Shown here in pieces: positions 49,581 through 58,191 of a DNA stretch of 64,000 nt (its first letter is position 1; every line of letters starts with the position of its first letter). The notes beneath the pieces are model-generated. The model did no database searches, had not been told where the DNA came from, and saw only the letters and a program-made list of their open reading frames with translations. The DNA comes from Streptomyces sp. NBC_00370. Its GTDB lineage: Bacteria > Actinomycetota > Actinomycetes > Streptomycetales > Streptomycetaceae. Both the position numbers and the translations under genes were made by a program. The stretch covers positions 6,952,001-7,016,000 of the forward strand of contig NZ_CP107968.1 of assembly GCF_036084755.1 (NCBI RefSeq), read 5' to 3'.

Positions 49581-50287
49581 CGACCGCCGCTTCGGAACAC
49601 ACCGACACACCGCACACCGACGCCACGCACACTGACATCTCACCCACGGACACCACGCACACCGACATCTCACCCACCGACGCCGCCGCCCTTTCGCGGC
49701 TCGGCACCGCCACGCTCTACGAGGCATCGGGGCTCGACTGCTACCTCCCGCCGCGCGTCCGCCCGGTGTGGCCGGGCGCCGCCGTGGTCGGCCGTGCGCT
49801 GCCCGTCTCCACCGCGCCCGCCGACAACCTCCCCCTGCACCTCGCACTCGAACAGGCGCTGCCCGGCGACGTGCTGGTGGTCGACGGCCGGCAGGAGGCC
49901 TGCGGTTACTGGGGCGAGGTGCTCACGGCGGCCGCGCAGGCGCGCGGGGTGCTCGGGCTCGTGATCGACGGCGGGGTACGGGACACCGACCAGCTGCGCC
50001 GGCGCGGCTTTCCCGTGTTCAGTTCCTCGGTGGCCGTGCGCACCACGGTCAAGGACGACCCGGGCACCGTCGGTTCCCCCGTCACCCTGGGCCTCGCCAC
50101 CGTCGCCCGGGGCGATCTCGTCGTGGCCGACGCCGACGGTGTGGTGGTGATCCCCCGGGCCGCCACCGCGGACGTCCTGGCGGGCGGCCTCGCGCGCGAG
50201 GCGGCGGAGGCGCGCTACATGAGCCGGATCGCCGAGGGTGAACTGACCCTGGACATCTACGGCTTCCGGCCGGACCCGACGGACTGA
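49577..50287 (+). CDS. RraA-family aldolase-like protein 3
   Basis: 236 residues, ATG 49577 overlapping protein 2. After a Thr/His/Asp-rich repeat (residues 8-35) the fold begins at LSRLGTATLYEASG. CGYWGEVLTAAAQARGVLGLV, IDGGVRDTDQLRRRGFPVF (Arg-Asp retained) and ARGDLVVADADGVVVIP follow. It is the most divergent of the three at the N terminus. Eight bp separate it from the reductase gene. Confidence 0.74.
   Translation: MTTAASEHTDTPHTDATHTDISPTDTTHTDISPTDAAALSRLGTATLYEASGLDCYLPPRVRPVWPGAAVVGRALPVSTAPADNLPLHLALEQALPGDVLVVDGRQEACGYWGEVLTAAAQARGVLGLVIDGGVRDTDQLRRRGFPVFSSSVAVRTTVKDDPGTVGSPVTLGLATVARGDLVVADADGVVVIPRAATADVLAGGLAREAAEARYMSRIAEGELTLDIYGFRPDPTD
49623..49682 (+). repeat. 30-bp tandem repeat in the third RraA gene
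   Basis: Two adjacent 30-bp units (49623-49652, 49653-49682), nearly identical, each starting CCACGCACAC and encoding the motif HTDISPTD. They lie in the unstructured N-terminal extension and are probably a slippage product. Confidence 0.65.
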
Positions 50288-50294
50288 GCCGGCC

Positions 50295-51275
50295 ATGAAC
50301 GATCCTGATCCCCTCGCCGCGCGTGCGCTGCTGGTCCGACAGGTACGCCTGGAGGCCACCGGTGTCGTATCCCTGACCCTGACCGATCCGGCCGGCGGCC
50401 GGCTGCCGCCCTGGACACCCGGCGCGCACATCGATCTCACACTGCCCAGCGGCACGGTCCGGCAGTACTCCCTGTGCGGGCCGCTTGACGACCCGTACTC
50501 CTACACCGTCGCCGTGCTGCGCGAGCAGAACGGCAGGGGCGGCTCGGCCGAGGTGCACGGGACGGCGCTGGTCGGCAGGACAGTGCGGATCCGCGGACCG
50601 CGCAACCACTTCGCGCTGGTCGAGGCCCCGCACTATCTGCTGCTGGCCGGCGGTATCGGGATCACCCCGATCCTGGCCATGGTCCGCCGGCTCGTGGCCG
50701 ACGGTGCCTCGTGGGAGTTGCACTACGGCGGACGCACCCGGGCCGGCATGGCGTTCACCGGGACGCTGGCCACACTCGGCGCGGGGCGCGTCCATGTCGT
50801 ACCGCAGGACGAGCACGGCATCCTGCCGGTGCCCTCCCTGGTCGGGGCAGCGCCGCCGGGCGCCGCCGTGTACTGCTGCGGCCCCGAGGGCATGGTGCGC
50901 GCCGTCACCGAGGCGTGTGCGCTCGCCGCACCCGGGGCCCTGCACATCGAACGGTTCGGCGCACCACCCGGGGTGAGCACGGCAGCGCCGGGACCGCCGG
51001 CGGGCGCCGGTGGGTTCAAGGTCGAACTGCGCCGCAGCGGGCTGACACTCGACGTACCACCGGACCGCACCCTGCTGGATGTCGCCCGCGAGGTCGTACC
51101 CGACGTGGGGTTCTCCTGCGAGGAGGGCTACTGCGGCTCGTGCGAGACGAAGGTGCTCGGCGGTGTGCCGGAACACCACGACACCGTGCTGTCGGCCGAG
51201 GAGCGCGAGCGGGGCGACACAATGATGATCTGCGTCGGCCGGTCCGCCTCCCGGCTGCTCACACTGGACCTCTGA
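50295..51275 (+). CDS. Phthalate-dioxygenase-type reductase (FMN / NAD / 2Fe-2S)
   Basis: 326 residues, typical for the PDR/VanB class. The FMN domain has PGAHIDLTLPSGTVRQYSL. The NAD domain has LLAGGIGITPILAMVRRL and YCCGPEGMVRAV. The C-terminal plant-type ferredoxin domain has FSCEEGYCGSCETKVL and MMICVGRS, supplying four cysteines (about 275-312). It passes NADH electrons to the Rieske oxygenase encoded at 57034-58191. It follows the third RraA gene by 8 bp. An imperfect hairpin (ACAGTTC 51306-51312 with GAACTGT 51322-51328) lies 30 bp after it. Confidence 0.88.
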   Translation: MNDPDPLAARALLVRQVRLEATGVVSLTLTDPAGGRLPPWTPGAHIDLTLPSGTVRQYSLCGPLDDPYSYTVAVLREQNGRGGSAEVHGTALVGRTVRIRGPRNHFALVEAPHYLLLAGGIGITPILAMVRRLVADGASWELHYGGRTRAGMAFTGTLATLGAGRVHVVPQDEHGILPVPSLVGAAPPGAAVYCCGPEGMVRAVTEACALAAPGALHIERFGAPPGVSTAAPGPPAGAGGFKVELRRSGLTLDVPPDRTLLDVAREVVPDVGFSCEEGYCGSCETKVLGGVPEHHDTVLSAEERERGDTMMICVGRSASRLLTLDL

Positions 51276-51335
51276 ACCAATACCTCTGACCTGGGACTTC
51301 GGGTCACAGTTCCACACTGAAGAACTGTTGTGACA

Positions 51336-51352
51336 ACTATTTCTGTATGAGG
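51336..51352 (+). promoter_or_regulatory. Candidate IclR operator before the ABC importer
   Basis: ACTATTTCTGTATGAGG matches the minus-strand sequence at the iclR start (ACTATTCTGGTATGAAG) at 13 of 17 positions. The following GGATTCC extends similarity to TATGAGGAATTC at 45968-45979. It lies 49 bp before the importer ATPase start. Confidence 0.5.
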
Positions 51353-51400
51353 GATTCCTGGTTAGTGTCATGCCAATCAGGACCGAGCCGAGGAGTGCAG

Positions 51401-52576
51401 ATGTCTATGAGGGCGACCACGCCGGACCGCCTCAAAGGCCCGACCGCGGACCCGGTGGACCAGGCTTCGGCCGAGCCCGCCGCTCAGCTCCGACTGTCCG
51501 GTGTGACACGGAAGTTCGACGACGTCATCGCGGTCGACCGGATCGACCTCGACGTCAGGCCGGGCGAGATATTCGCGCTCCTCGGCCCGAGCGGCTGCGG
51601 CAAGAGCACATCGCTGCGGATGGTGGCGGGTCTTGAGAAGATCGACGAGGGCTCGATCGCCATGCGGGGCAACACACTCGCCGACGCCGGGCAGGGCACG
51701 TTCCTGCCGTCGGAGAAGCGCAACATCGCGATGGTGTTCCAGTCCTACGCGATCTGGCCGCACATGACGGTCGCCCAGAACGTCGGCTTCCCGCTGCGGA
51801 TGCGCCGGGTCAAGCGCGCCGAGCGGCGCCGCAGGGTCGAGGAGATCCTGGAGATCACCGGCCTCGGCGCGATGGCCGACCGCCCGGCGACCCTGCTCTC
51901 CGGCGGTCAGCAGCAGCGGGTCGCGCTCGCCAGGGCGCTCGTCTACACCCCCGATCTGCTGCTGCTCGACGAGCCGTTGTCGAACCTGGACGCCAAACTG
52001 CGCACCCAGATGCGCCGGGAGATCCGCAGGCTCAACCAGGAACTGGGCATCACGATGCTCTTCGTCACGCACGACCAGGACGAGGCACTGTCCCTGGCCG
52101 ACCGGCTCGCGGTGATGAACAAGGGCAAGATCGAGCAGGTCGGCCGGCCCACCGAGCTGTACGAGCACCCGAAGACACCGTTCGTACGGGACTTCCTCGG
52201 CCGGCTCGTCGTGGTCGAGGGCGTGGTCACCGGCGACACCGGCAAGGGCCGCATCCTGCTCGACACCGGCGCGCTGCGGGTGGGCGAGATCGTCGGCGCC
52301 GATGTGCCGGCCGGACTCGGCGAAGGCGACCGGGTGGGTGTGCACCTGCGCCCCGAGGACGTCGACATCAAGGCCGCCGGTGTGGCCGGACCGGCACCGA
52401 ACCAGGTGGCGGGGCGGGTGCTGTCGTCCGTCTACCTCGGCGACAGCTTCGAGTACGTACTCGACATCGCCGGATCCAACGTCCTGCTCAGCGCGCCGCG
52501 CAGGGTCGTCCATCAGCCGGGTGACGAGGTCGTCGTCGAGGTCGACCCGCAGCGCGCGATGGTGTGGCCGCTGTGA
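51401..52576 (+). CDS. ABC transporter ATP-binding protein (FbpC/PotA type)
   Basis: 391 residues from ATG 51401 (CGAGGAG 6 bp upstream). Walker A LLGPSGCGKSTSLRMVAG, Q-loop MVFQSYAIWPHMTV, signature LSGGQQQRVALARAL, Walker B LLLLDEPLSNLDAKLR, H-loop FVTHDQDEAL. The C-terminal TOBE domain (about 290-391) includes VGVHLRPEDV. It energises the fused permease that overlaps it by 4 bp. In this cluster it probably imports the aromatic acid or a related carboxylate; iron uptake by the same family is the alternative. Confidence 0.9.
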   Translation: MSMRATTPDRLKGPTADPVDQASAEPAAQLRLSGVTRKFDDVIAVDRIDLDVRPGEIFALLGPSGCGKSTSLRMVAGLEKIDEGSIAMRGNTLADAGQGTFLPSEKRNIAMVFQSYAIWPHMTVAQNVGFPLRMRRVKRAERRRRVEEILEITGLGAMADRPATLLSGGQQQRVALARALVYTPDLLLLDEPLSNLDAKLRTQMRREIRRLNQELGITMLFVTHDQDEALSLADRLAVMNKGKIEQVGRPTELYEHPKTPFVRDFLGRLVVVEGVVTGDTGKGRILLDTGALRVGEIVGADVPAGLGEGDRVGVHLRPEDVDIKAAGVAGPAPNQVAGRVLSSVYLGDSFEYVLDIAGSNVLLSAPRRVVHQPGDEVVVEVDPQRAMVWPL

Positions 52577-54471
52577 CCGGCCTGCTGCCGCCGGTGACCC
52601 CGGAGGAGACCGAGTCGCTGCCCGCGCCGGTACGCACCCTGATACGCGCCCGCCGCTCCAGCGGCTCACGCCTCGCCGGCATCGTCTTCCTGCTGCTGGT
52701 CGCCGCCGTGACCGTCGTGCCCGTCGCGCTGCTGCTGTTCAACAGCCTCAACGTGGCGGGGCCCGGCGACCCCGCGTCCTACGGCCTGGACAACTGGCGC
52801 CACGCCTTCGCCAACGGCACGCTGTGGCACTCGGGATGGAACACACTGCGGCTCGCCGTACCGCGCGTGCTCATCGGTATGGTCATCGCCACCGTCATCT
52901 CCTGGCTCATCGCCCGCACCGACATGCCGGGCGCCAAGATCATCGAAGTCTTCCTCTGGTTCTCGTTCTTCATCCCGTCCCTGTCGATGACCCTCGGCTG
53001 GATCCTGCTCCTCGACCCGGCCAACGGCGTCGCCAACCAGGTGGTCAGAATGATCCCGGGGCTCGGTGACATCACCAACGGCCCCTTCAACATCTACAGT
53101 TACTGGGGCATCATCTGGGCCCACCTCACCACGACGACCGTCCCCATCATGGTGATCCTGCTGGTGCCGGCCTTCCGTAGGATGAGCCGGTCCATGGAGG
53201 AGGCGGCGCAGATCTGCGGCGCCAGCCGGCTCCGTACGCTCGTCCTCATCACCGTGCCCGTGATGCGGCCCGCCATCGTCGCCGCCACCCTGCTCAGCTT
53301 CGTCTACTCGCTGAAGACCTTCGAGATCGAGCTGCTGCTGGGCACCCCGATCGGGCTGAACGTCTACTCGACGCAGATCTACAACTGGCTGCAGAACTCA
53401 CCACCCGAGTTCGGCACGGCCACCGCCCTCGGCTCGGTCTTCATCCCGATCCTCATCATGCTGGCGATCATGCAGCGGCTCGCCACCCGCAGCCGCAGCT
53501 ACATCACCGTCGGCGCGCACACCTTCAACGACGAGCCGATCCGGCTCGGCCGGGTACGCCGCTGGGTCGTCGCCGGATCGCTCTCGCTGTACGCCGTCAT
53601 CACCGTCGTGCTGCCGATGGGCGCCATCCTGCTCGGCTCCTTCATGCGCAGGTTCGGCTTCTTCCAGCTCAAGAACCCCTTCACCACGGCGCACTGGTCG
53701 GCCCTGTTCAACGACAACCTGTTCGCCTCGTCCGTGCGCAACACACTGATCATCGGTGTGCTCGCCACCCTCATCGGTGTGCTGGTCTACTTCGTCATCG
53801 CCTTCGCCGTGGTCCGCAGCACCCTGCCGACCCGGGGCGGCATCGACGTGATGGCCTGGCTGCCGGCCGCCGTCCCCGGCATGCTGCTCGGTCTCGGCCT
53901 GCTGTGGGTCTATCTCGGCACCCCGCTGCGCACCGTCCTCTACGGCAATCTCTTCGGGCTGATCATCGCGCTGGTCATCAGCCATATGGCCACCGGTACG
54001 CAGCAGTTGAAGGCGGCCATCGCCCAGATCAGTCCCGACCTGGACCGGGCGGCCCGCATCTGCGGCGCCAGCCAGCTCCGCAGCTACGCCCATATCCTCC
54101 TCCCGCTGCTCGGCCCCTCGGTGGCCGCGGCGGGAGTGCTCACCTTCCACGCGGCGGTGAGCGACGTCAGCACGGTCGTGCTGCTCAGCAGCAACGACTC
54201 CAGGCCCCTGTCGATCCTGCTCCTGGAGTACAGCACCAGCGGTGTGCTCGAACAGGCATCGGTCCTGGGCGTCCTCATCAGCATGCTCACGGTCGGGGTG
54301 GCCCTGCTGGCCCGCGCGCTGAGCGGCAGCCGGCTGCGCAAGGCGCGTCCGCGCCGCCGCGACAGCCGCGCGCCGGGCAGTACGCCGGGCAGCGCGCCGC
54401 GGAACCCCCGCCCCACAACGAAAGCAGGTGCGTCATCAACAGATTCCTCGCTCACCGTAACTGGAAGCTGA
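52573..54471 (+). CDS. Fused two-domain ABC transporter permease (FbpB type)
   Basis: 632 residues from GTG 52573 (GTGA overlap). Two permease halves, each with about six membrane segments and one EAA loop: EEAAQICGASRLRTLVLITV in the first and DRAARICGASQLRSYAHILL in the second. This doubled architecture is standard for Fe3+/thiamine/2-aminoethylphosphonate-type importers. The C terminus ends in a basic and then Ser/Thr-rich tail that runs past the start of the binding-protein gene. Confidence 0.9.
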   Translation: MTGLLPPVTPEETESLPAPVRTLIRARRSSGSRLAGIVFLLLVAAVTVVPVALLLFNSLNVAGPGDPASYGLDNWRHAFANGTLWHSGWNTLRLAVPRVLIGMVIATVISWLIARTDMPGAKIIEVFLWFSFFIPSLSMTLGWILLLDPANGVANQVVRMIPGLGDITNGPFNIYSYWGIIWAHLTTTTVPIMVILLVPAFRRMSRSMEEAAQICGASRLRTLVLITVPVMRPAIVAATLLSFVYSLKTFEIELLLGTPIGLNVYSTQIYNWLQNSPPEFGTATALGSVFIPILIMLAIMQRLATRSRSYITVGAHTFNDEPIRLGRVRRWVVAGSLSLYAVITVVLPMGAILLGSFMRRFGFFQLKNPFTTAHWSALFNDNLFASSVRNTLIIGVLATLIGVLVYFVIAFAVVRSTLPTRGGIDVMAWLPAAVPGMLLGLGLLWVYLGTPLRTVLYGNLFGLIIALVISHMATGTQQLKAAIAQISPDLDRAARICGASQLRSYAHILLPLLGPSVAAAGVLTFHAAVSDVSTVVLLSSNDSRPLSILLLEYSTSGVLEQASVLGVLISMLTVGVALLARALSGSRLRKARPRRRDSRAPGSTPGSAPRNPRPTTKAGASSTDSSLTVTGS

Positions 54472-55595
54472 TCTGCGCGGGCGCGGTGGTGGCCCTCGCG
54501 GCCACCGCGTGCGGCGGCGGTTCGTCCGACGACTCCGGATCCACCACCCTCGGCGCCTCGGGCAAGGTCGACAGCGCCTGCCCGGCCCCCTCCGGGACGC
54601 TGGCGGCGGCGGCCAAGAAGGAGGGCAAGGTCGTCATGTCGGGCTCGCCCACCGACACCATCCGCCAGCAGCTGCCGCAGGCGTTCCAGCAGACCTACGG
54701 GGTGAAACTCGACTACATCGGCACCAGCGGCAAGGACAACGCCGCCCGGCTGCTGTCCGAGCGCAAGGCCGGGATCTACTCCCAGGACGTGTTCGTCGGC
54801 GGCGCCGACACCATGGCCAACACGTACCACGCACAGAAGTGGATCACCCCGCTGACCAAGGTGCTGACCCCGGCGGAGCTCGACCCCAAGTCCTGGCGCG
54901 GCGGCACGGTGCCGTTCGTCGACCCGGACAAGGAGATCCTCAGCATCAGCCGCTACGTCAGCGTCCCCGTCGTCATCAACACCGACAAGGTGAAGCCCGA
55001 CGAGATCAAGACCTGGAAGGACCTGCTCGACCCGAAGTGGAAGGGCAAGATCGCCACGATCGACCCGCGCAGCCCCGGCGGCGCGATCTACAACGTCGGT
55101 ATGTTCCAGGCGGCACCCGGCTACGGCGACGCGTTCGTCAAGCAGCTCTACAAGGACCAGCAGCCGGTGCTCATCACCGACTCCCGGCAGGGCACCGACG
55201 ACCTGGCGCGCGGCAAGTACCCGATCGCCCTGGCCCTCGGCCAGCTCGACGTCGCCAAGGCCATGGACGACGGACTGCCCATCCAGGTGGTCGCGCCCGA
55301 TCTGCAGCAGACCACCAGCGGGTTCGGCTTCCTGGCCGTCTCGGACAAGCCCCCGCACCCGAACGGCGCCAAGCTGCTCGCCCAGTGGCTGGCCTGCCCC
55401 GACGGCAACAAGGCGTGGAACACCGCGTACGGCAGCTCCAGCACCCGCACCGACGTGAAGCCGCCGGCCAGCCTGCCGGAGTGGGAGGTGCCGAAGGACG
55501 GTGTGACGTACTTCGACACCAACTCGTGGGAATTCCTCACCCAGGGTGTCGCGAAGGCGACGACCTTGATCAAGAGCCTCATCGGTGCCAACTAA
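54435..55595 (+). CDS. ABC transporter substrate-binding lipoprotein
   Basis: 386 residues if it starts at ATC 54435. No ATG, GTG or TTG exists in frame before the signal peptide; AAAGCAGG lies 6 bp upstream of the ATC. The N terminus is a lipoprotein signal: NRFLAHRNWK, a hydrophobic stretch, and lipobox ALAATACGGG. The mature protein is an FbpA/IDI-type binding protein (EGKVVMSGSPTDTIRQQLPQ, VVINTDKVKPDEIKTWKDLL, DPKWKGKIATIDPRSPGGAI). The overlap with the permease end (37 bp) supports coupled translation. Either ATC is used as a weak non-standard start, or the base at 54437 is a mutation or sequencing error for G. Confidence 0.85.
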   Translation: MNRFLAHRNWKLICAGAVVALAATACGGGSSDDSGSTTLGASGKVDSACPAPSGTLAAAAKKEGKVVMSGSPTDTIRQQLPQAFQQTYGVKLDYIGTSGKDNAARLLSERKAGIYSQDVFVGGADTMANTYHAQKWITPLTKVLTPAELDPKSWRGGTVPFVDPDKEILSISRYVSVPVVINTDKVKPDEIKTWKDLLDPKWKGKIATIDPRSPGGAIYNVGMFQAAPGYGDAFVKQLYKDQQPVLITDSRQGTDDLARGKYPIALALGQLDVAKAMDDGLPIQVVAPDLQQTTSGFGFLAVSDKPPHPNGAKLLAQWLACPDGNKAWNTAYGSSSTRTDVKPPASLPEWEVPKDGVTYFDTNSWEFLTQGVAKATTLIKSLIGAN

Positions 55596-55629
55596 CCCAC
55601 ACACAGCACCGCCGACAAGGAGAACACGC

Positions 55630-56709
55630 ATGACCACCGCCGAGACCGAGCTGCCCGACATCAAACGCCCGACGGCCTACGAACAGTGGCTGACGGACGA
55701 GGGACTGAAGGTCGTGGAGGGGCTGTTCATCCAGGACCTGCGCACCGTCGAACTCGGCGACTGGGCACGGCGCGGCTGCCGGGCGGCCGTCGCCAGGCTG
55801 GAGGGCACCGAGGACGTCAACGACGCCCACATCATCGAGATAGCCCCCGGCGGGCAGGTGGCACCGGAACGGCATCTGTACGAGGAGATCACCTACGTGG
55901 TCGCCGGCCGGGGCTCGACGAAGGTGTGGAACGCGGCGGGTACGGAGACCAGCTTCGAGTGGAACACCGGCAGTGTGTTCTCGGTACCGCTCAACGCCCA
56001 CGCCCAGCACTTCAACGGCAGCGGGTCGGAGCCGGCCCGCTTCTACACCGTCACCAGCGCACCGCTCGTGATGCGGATGTTCCACAACCGTTCGTTCATC
56101 TACGACTGCGACTTCGACTTCACCGACCGGTTCGGCTCCGACAAGGACGACTTCAGCGGCGCCGGTACCGCGTACCGGTCCCGGGTCTGGGAGAGCAGAT
56201 TCATCCCGGACGCCGCCGACATCGAACTCAAGTCATGGGCGGCGCGCGGCGCGGGCGGCTCCAACGTCATGCTGGAGATCGCCGACAACAGCCTCTGCGG
56301 CCATGTCTCGCAGTTCCCGACCGGAACGTACAAGAAGGCCCACCGGCACAACGCCGGCGCCCATGTCATCATCCTCGGCGGCACCGGCTTCTCGCTGCTG
56401 TGGCGTGAGGGCGAGCCGGTCCGCAAGGTGGACTGGCAGCAGGGCTCGATCGTCGTACCGCCCGACCGGTGGTTCCACCAGCACTTCAACACCGGTACCA
56501 CGCCCGCCCGTTACCTGGCCCTGCGGTGGGGCAGCAAGAAGTACCCGCTGTTCAAGCAGTTCCTCATCGACCGCCCCACCACCGAGGGCGGCGACCAGAT
56601 CGAGTACCAGGACGAGGATCCCTCGGTGCGTGCCACCTTCGAGGCCGAACTGGCCAAGAACGGCGCGAAGAGCCGGATGGACGAGGTCTACGCCAGGGCC
56701 CGGCAATGA
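55630..56709 (+). CDS. Bicupin protein, likely activator/auxiliary protein
   Basis: 359 residues from ATG 55630 (CAAGGAG 8 bp upstream). Two cupin repeats are visible: IIEIAPGGQVAPERHLYEE with ITYVVAGRGST, and FPTGTYKKAHRHNAGAHVII with WQQGSIVVPPDRWFHQHFN. The His-rich metal-binding pattern is complete in the second. Proteins of this sort are often annotated as ethanolamine ammonia-lyase-activating proteins, which is notable because an EutA-like gene lies 2.3 kb downstream. It may instead be a ring-cleavage or isomerase-type enzyme. It overlaps the next gene by 4 bp. Confidence 0.7.
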   Translation: MTTAETELPDIKRPTAYEQWLTDEGLKVVEGLFIQDLRTVELGDWARRGCRAAVARLEGTEDVNDAHIIEIAPGGQVAPERHLYEEITYVVAGRGSTKVWNAAGTETSFEWNTGSVFSVPLNAHAQHFNGSGSEPARFYTVTSAPLVMRMFHNRSFIYDCDFDFTDRFGSDKDDFSGAGTAYRSRVWESRFIPDAADIELKSWAARGAGGSNVMLEIADNSLCGHVSQFPTGTYKKAHRHNAGAHVIILGGTGFSLLWREGEPVRKVDWQQGSIVVPPDRWFHQHFNTGTTPARYLALRWGSKKYPLFKQFLIDRPTTEGGDQIEYQDEDPSVRATFEAELAKNGAKSRMDEVYARARQ

Positions 56710-57044
56710 TCACCCTGGAGCGCAGCTTCGAGGAGGACTTCCGGCCTGCCACCGACGGGCAGACGCTGACGGTCGACTTCTGGAGCTATCTCAACGCGCT
56801 CCAGGCACGGCTCGGCTGGGGCGCGGCCGACGACAGGGCCTGGGGCTATCTGGAGGAGCTGGAACGCGACATCGAGCCGCTCATCGAGCGCCTCCCCGAC
56901 GCGGCGGCGGCGCCGTACCTGCGGCGTATCGCCGACAGCTGGACAGCGGGCGGCGAAGGGGAGCGCGGCGCCCTGCGGCGCGACGTCGCCGCCATGCTGC
57001 GGCAGGCCCTGCGGAACCAAGAGGAGCATGATCATGATCAGTGA
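56706..57044 (+). CDS. Small hypothetical protein between bicupin and Rieske oxygenase
   Basis: 112 residues, ATG 56706 overlapping the bicupin stop and ending 11 bp past the Rieske start. It is mostly helical and acidic (DDRAWGYLEELERDIEPLIE, LRRDVAAMLRQALRN) and ends in EEHDHDQ. I do not recognise a family. Its tight overlap on both sides shows it is a real member of the operon, perhaps a small subunit or assembly factor of the oxygenase. Confidence 0.65.
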   Translation: MITLERSFEEDFRPATDGQTLTVDFWSYLNALQARLGWGAADDRAWGYLEELERDIEPLIERLPDAAAAPYLRRIADSWTAGGEGERGALRRDVAAMLRQALRNQEEHDHDQ

Positions 57045-58191
57045 AGCCGAGAACGAGTTTCTCACCCGCGTCGGCCCCGGCACCCCGATGGGCGACCTGC
57101 TGCGCCGCTACTGGCAGCCCGTCGCCGTCACCGCCGACCTCTCCCCGGACAAACGCACCAAGCGGATCCGGGTCATGGGCGAGGACCTGGTGCTCTATCT
57201 GACGGAGGAGAACGGCTACGCCCTGGTCGCCGAGTCGTGCGCGCACCGGCGGGTCTCGCTCTACTACGGCTTCGTCGAGGGCTGTGAGATCCGCTGCCCG
57301 TACCACGGCTGGAAGTACGACAGCACGGGGCAGTGCCTGGAGCAGCCCTTCGAGCAGGACAACCGGCGGGCCCGCGAGCGCGCCAGGATCGCCGCCTATC
57401 CGGTACGGGCCTACCGCGGGCTGCTCTTCGCCTACCTCGGTCCCGGCGAGCCGCCCGTGCTGCCCCGGTGGGACGTGCTGGACCGCCGCGACGGCAAGCT
57501 CACCCTCTTCATCGAGCAGGAGCTGCAGTGCAACTGGCTCCAGCCGATGGAGAACGCCGTCGACACCGTGCACACCTTCTGGCTGCACGGCCACACCATG
57601 AAGGTGAAGGGCATCGACCGGGGCAGCTACTACTACCGCCCCATCGAGAAGTACTCGTTCGAGCAGTTCGAGTGGGGCATCATCAAGCGCCGGGTCTACC
57701 GCGACACCACCGGGGCCGTGGAGGAGGAGACCGGCCATCCGCTGGTCTTCCCCAACATCCTGCGGCTGCCCGAGGGCCCGTTGCAGGCCCTGCACTGGCG
57801 GGTGCCCGTCGACGACGAACACACCATGATCATCAGGGCCGGGCTGCTGCCGGACAAGCCGGGTGCGGAGCGGGTCCACGACGAGGAGCCCGAGGTGGTG
57901 CGCATCCCGCCGGAGACGACCCCCGAAGGCGATCACGCGATGAACACCTTCACCAGCCAGGACCGGATGGCCTGGGAGACCCAGGGCGCCGTCTACGACC
58001 GTACGAAGGAGATGCTGGGCGCCGAGGACAAGGGCATCGCCATGTACCGCAGGCTGCTGCGGCAGCAGGTCGAGCTGATCCAGGCGGGCGAGGACCCGAT
58101 GGCGCTGATCCGGGACCCCGCCCAGGCGGTGGTCACCTTCGACGTCTCCCGTGGCCAGGCCCGGGTCGCGGTCACCGAAGGCCGGGTCTGA
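57034..58191 (+). CDS. Rieske non-heme iron oxygenase, phthalate-dioxygenase type
   Basis: 385 residues from ATG 57034; GAGGAG 7 bp upstream favours this over ATG 57028. The N terminus GPGTPMGDLLRRYWQPVAVT is typical of the phthalate dioxygenase subgroup. The Rieske cluster is CAH (C69, H71) and CPYHGW (C88, H91). The catalytic domain shows NAVDTVHTFWLHGH with Asp177 bridging and His180, His185 as iron ligands. It would hydroxylate, or O-demethylate, an aromatic carboxylate using the reductase at 50295-51275. The stop overlaps the aldolase start by one base. Confidence 0.88.
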   Translation: MISEAENEFLTRVGPGTPMGDLLRRYWQPVAVTADLSPDKRTKRIRVMGEDLVLYLTEENGYALVAESCAHRRVSLYYGFVEGCEIRCPYHGWKYDSTGQCLEQPFEQDNRRARERARIAAYPVRAYRGLLFAYLGPGEPPVLPRWDVLDRRDGKLTLFIEQELQCNWLQPMENAVDTVHTFWLHGHTMKVKGIDRGSYYYRPIEKYSFEQFEWGIIKRRVYRDTTGAVEEETGHPLVFPNILRLPEGPLQALHWRVPVDDEHTMIIRAGLLPDKPGAERVHDEEPEVVRIPPETTPEGDHAMNTFTSQDRMAWETQGAVYDRTKEMLGAEDKGIAMYRRLLRQQVELIQAGEDPMALIRDPAQAVVTFDVSRGQARVAVTEGRV

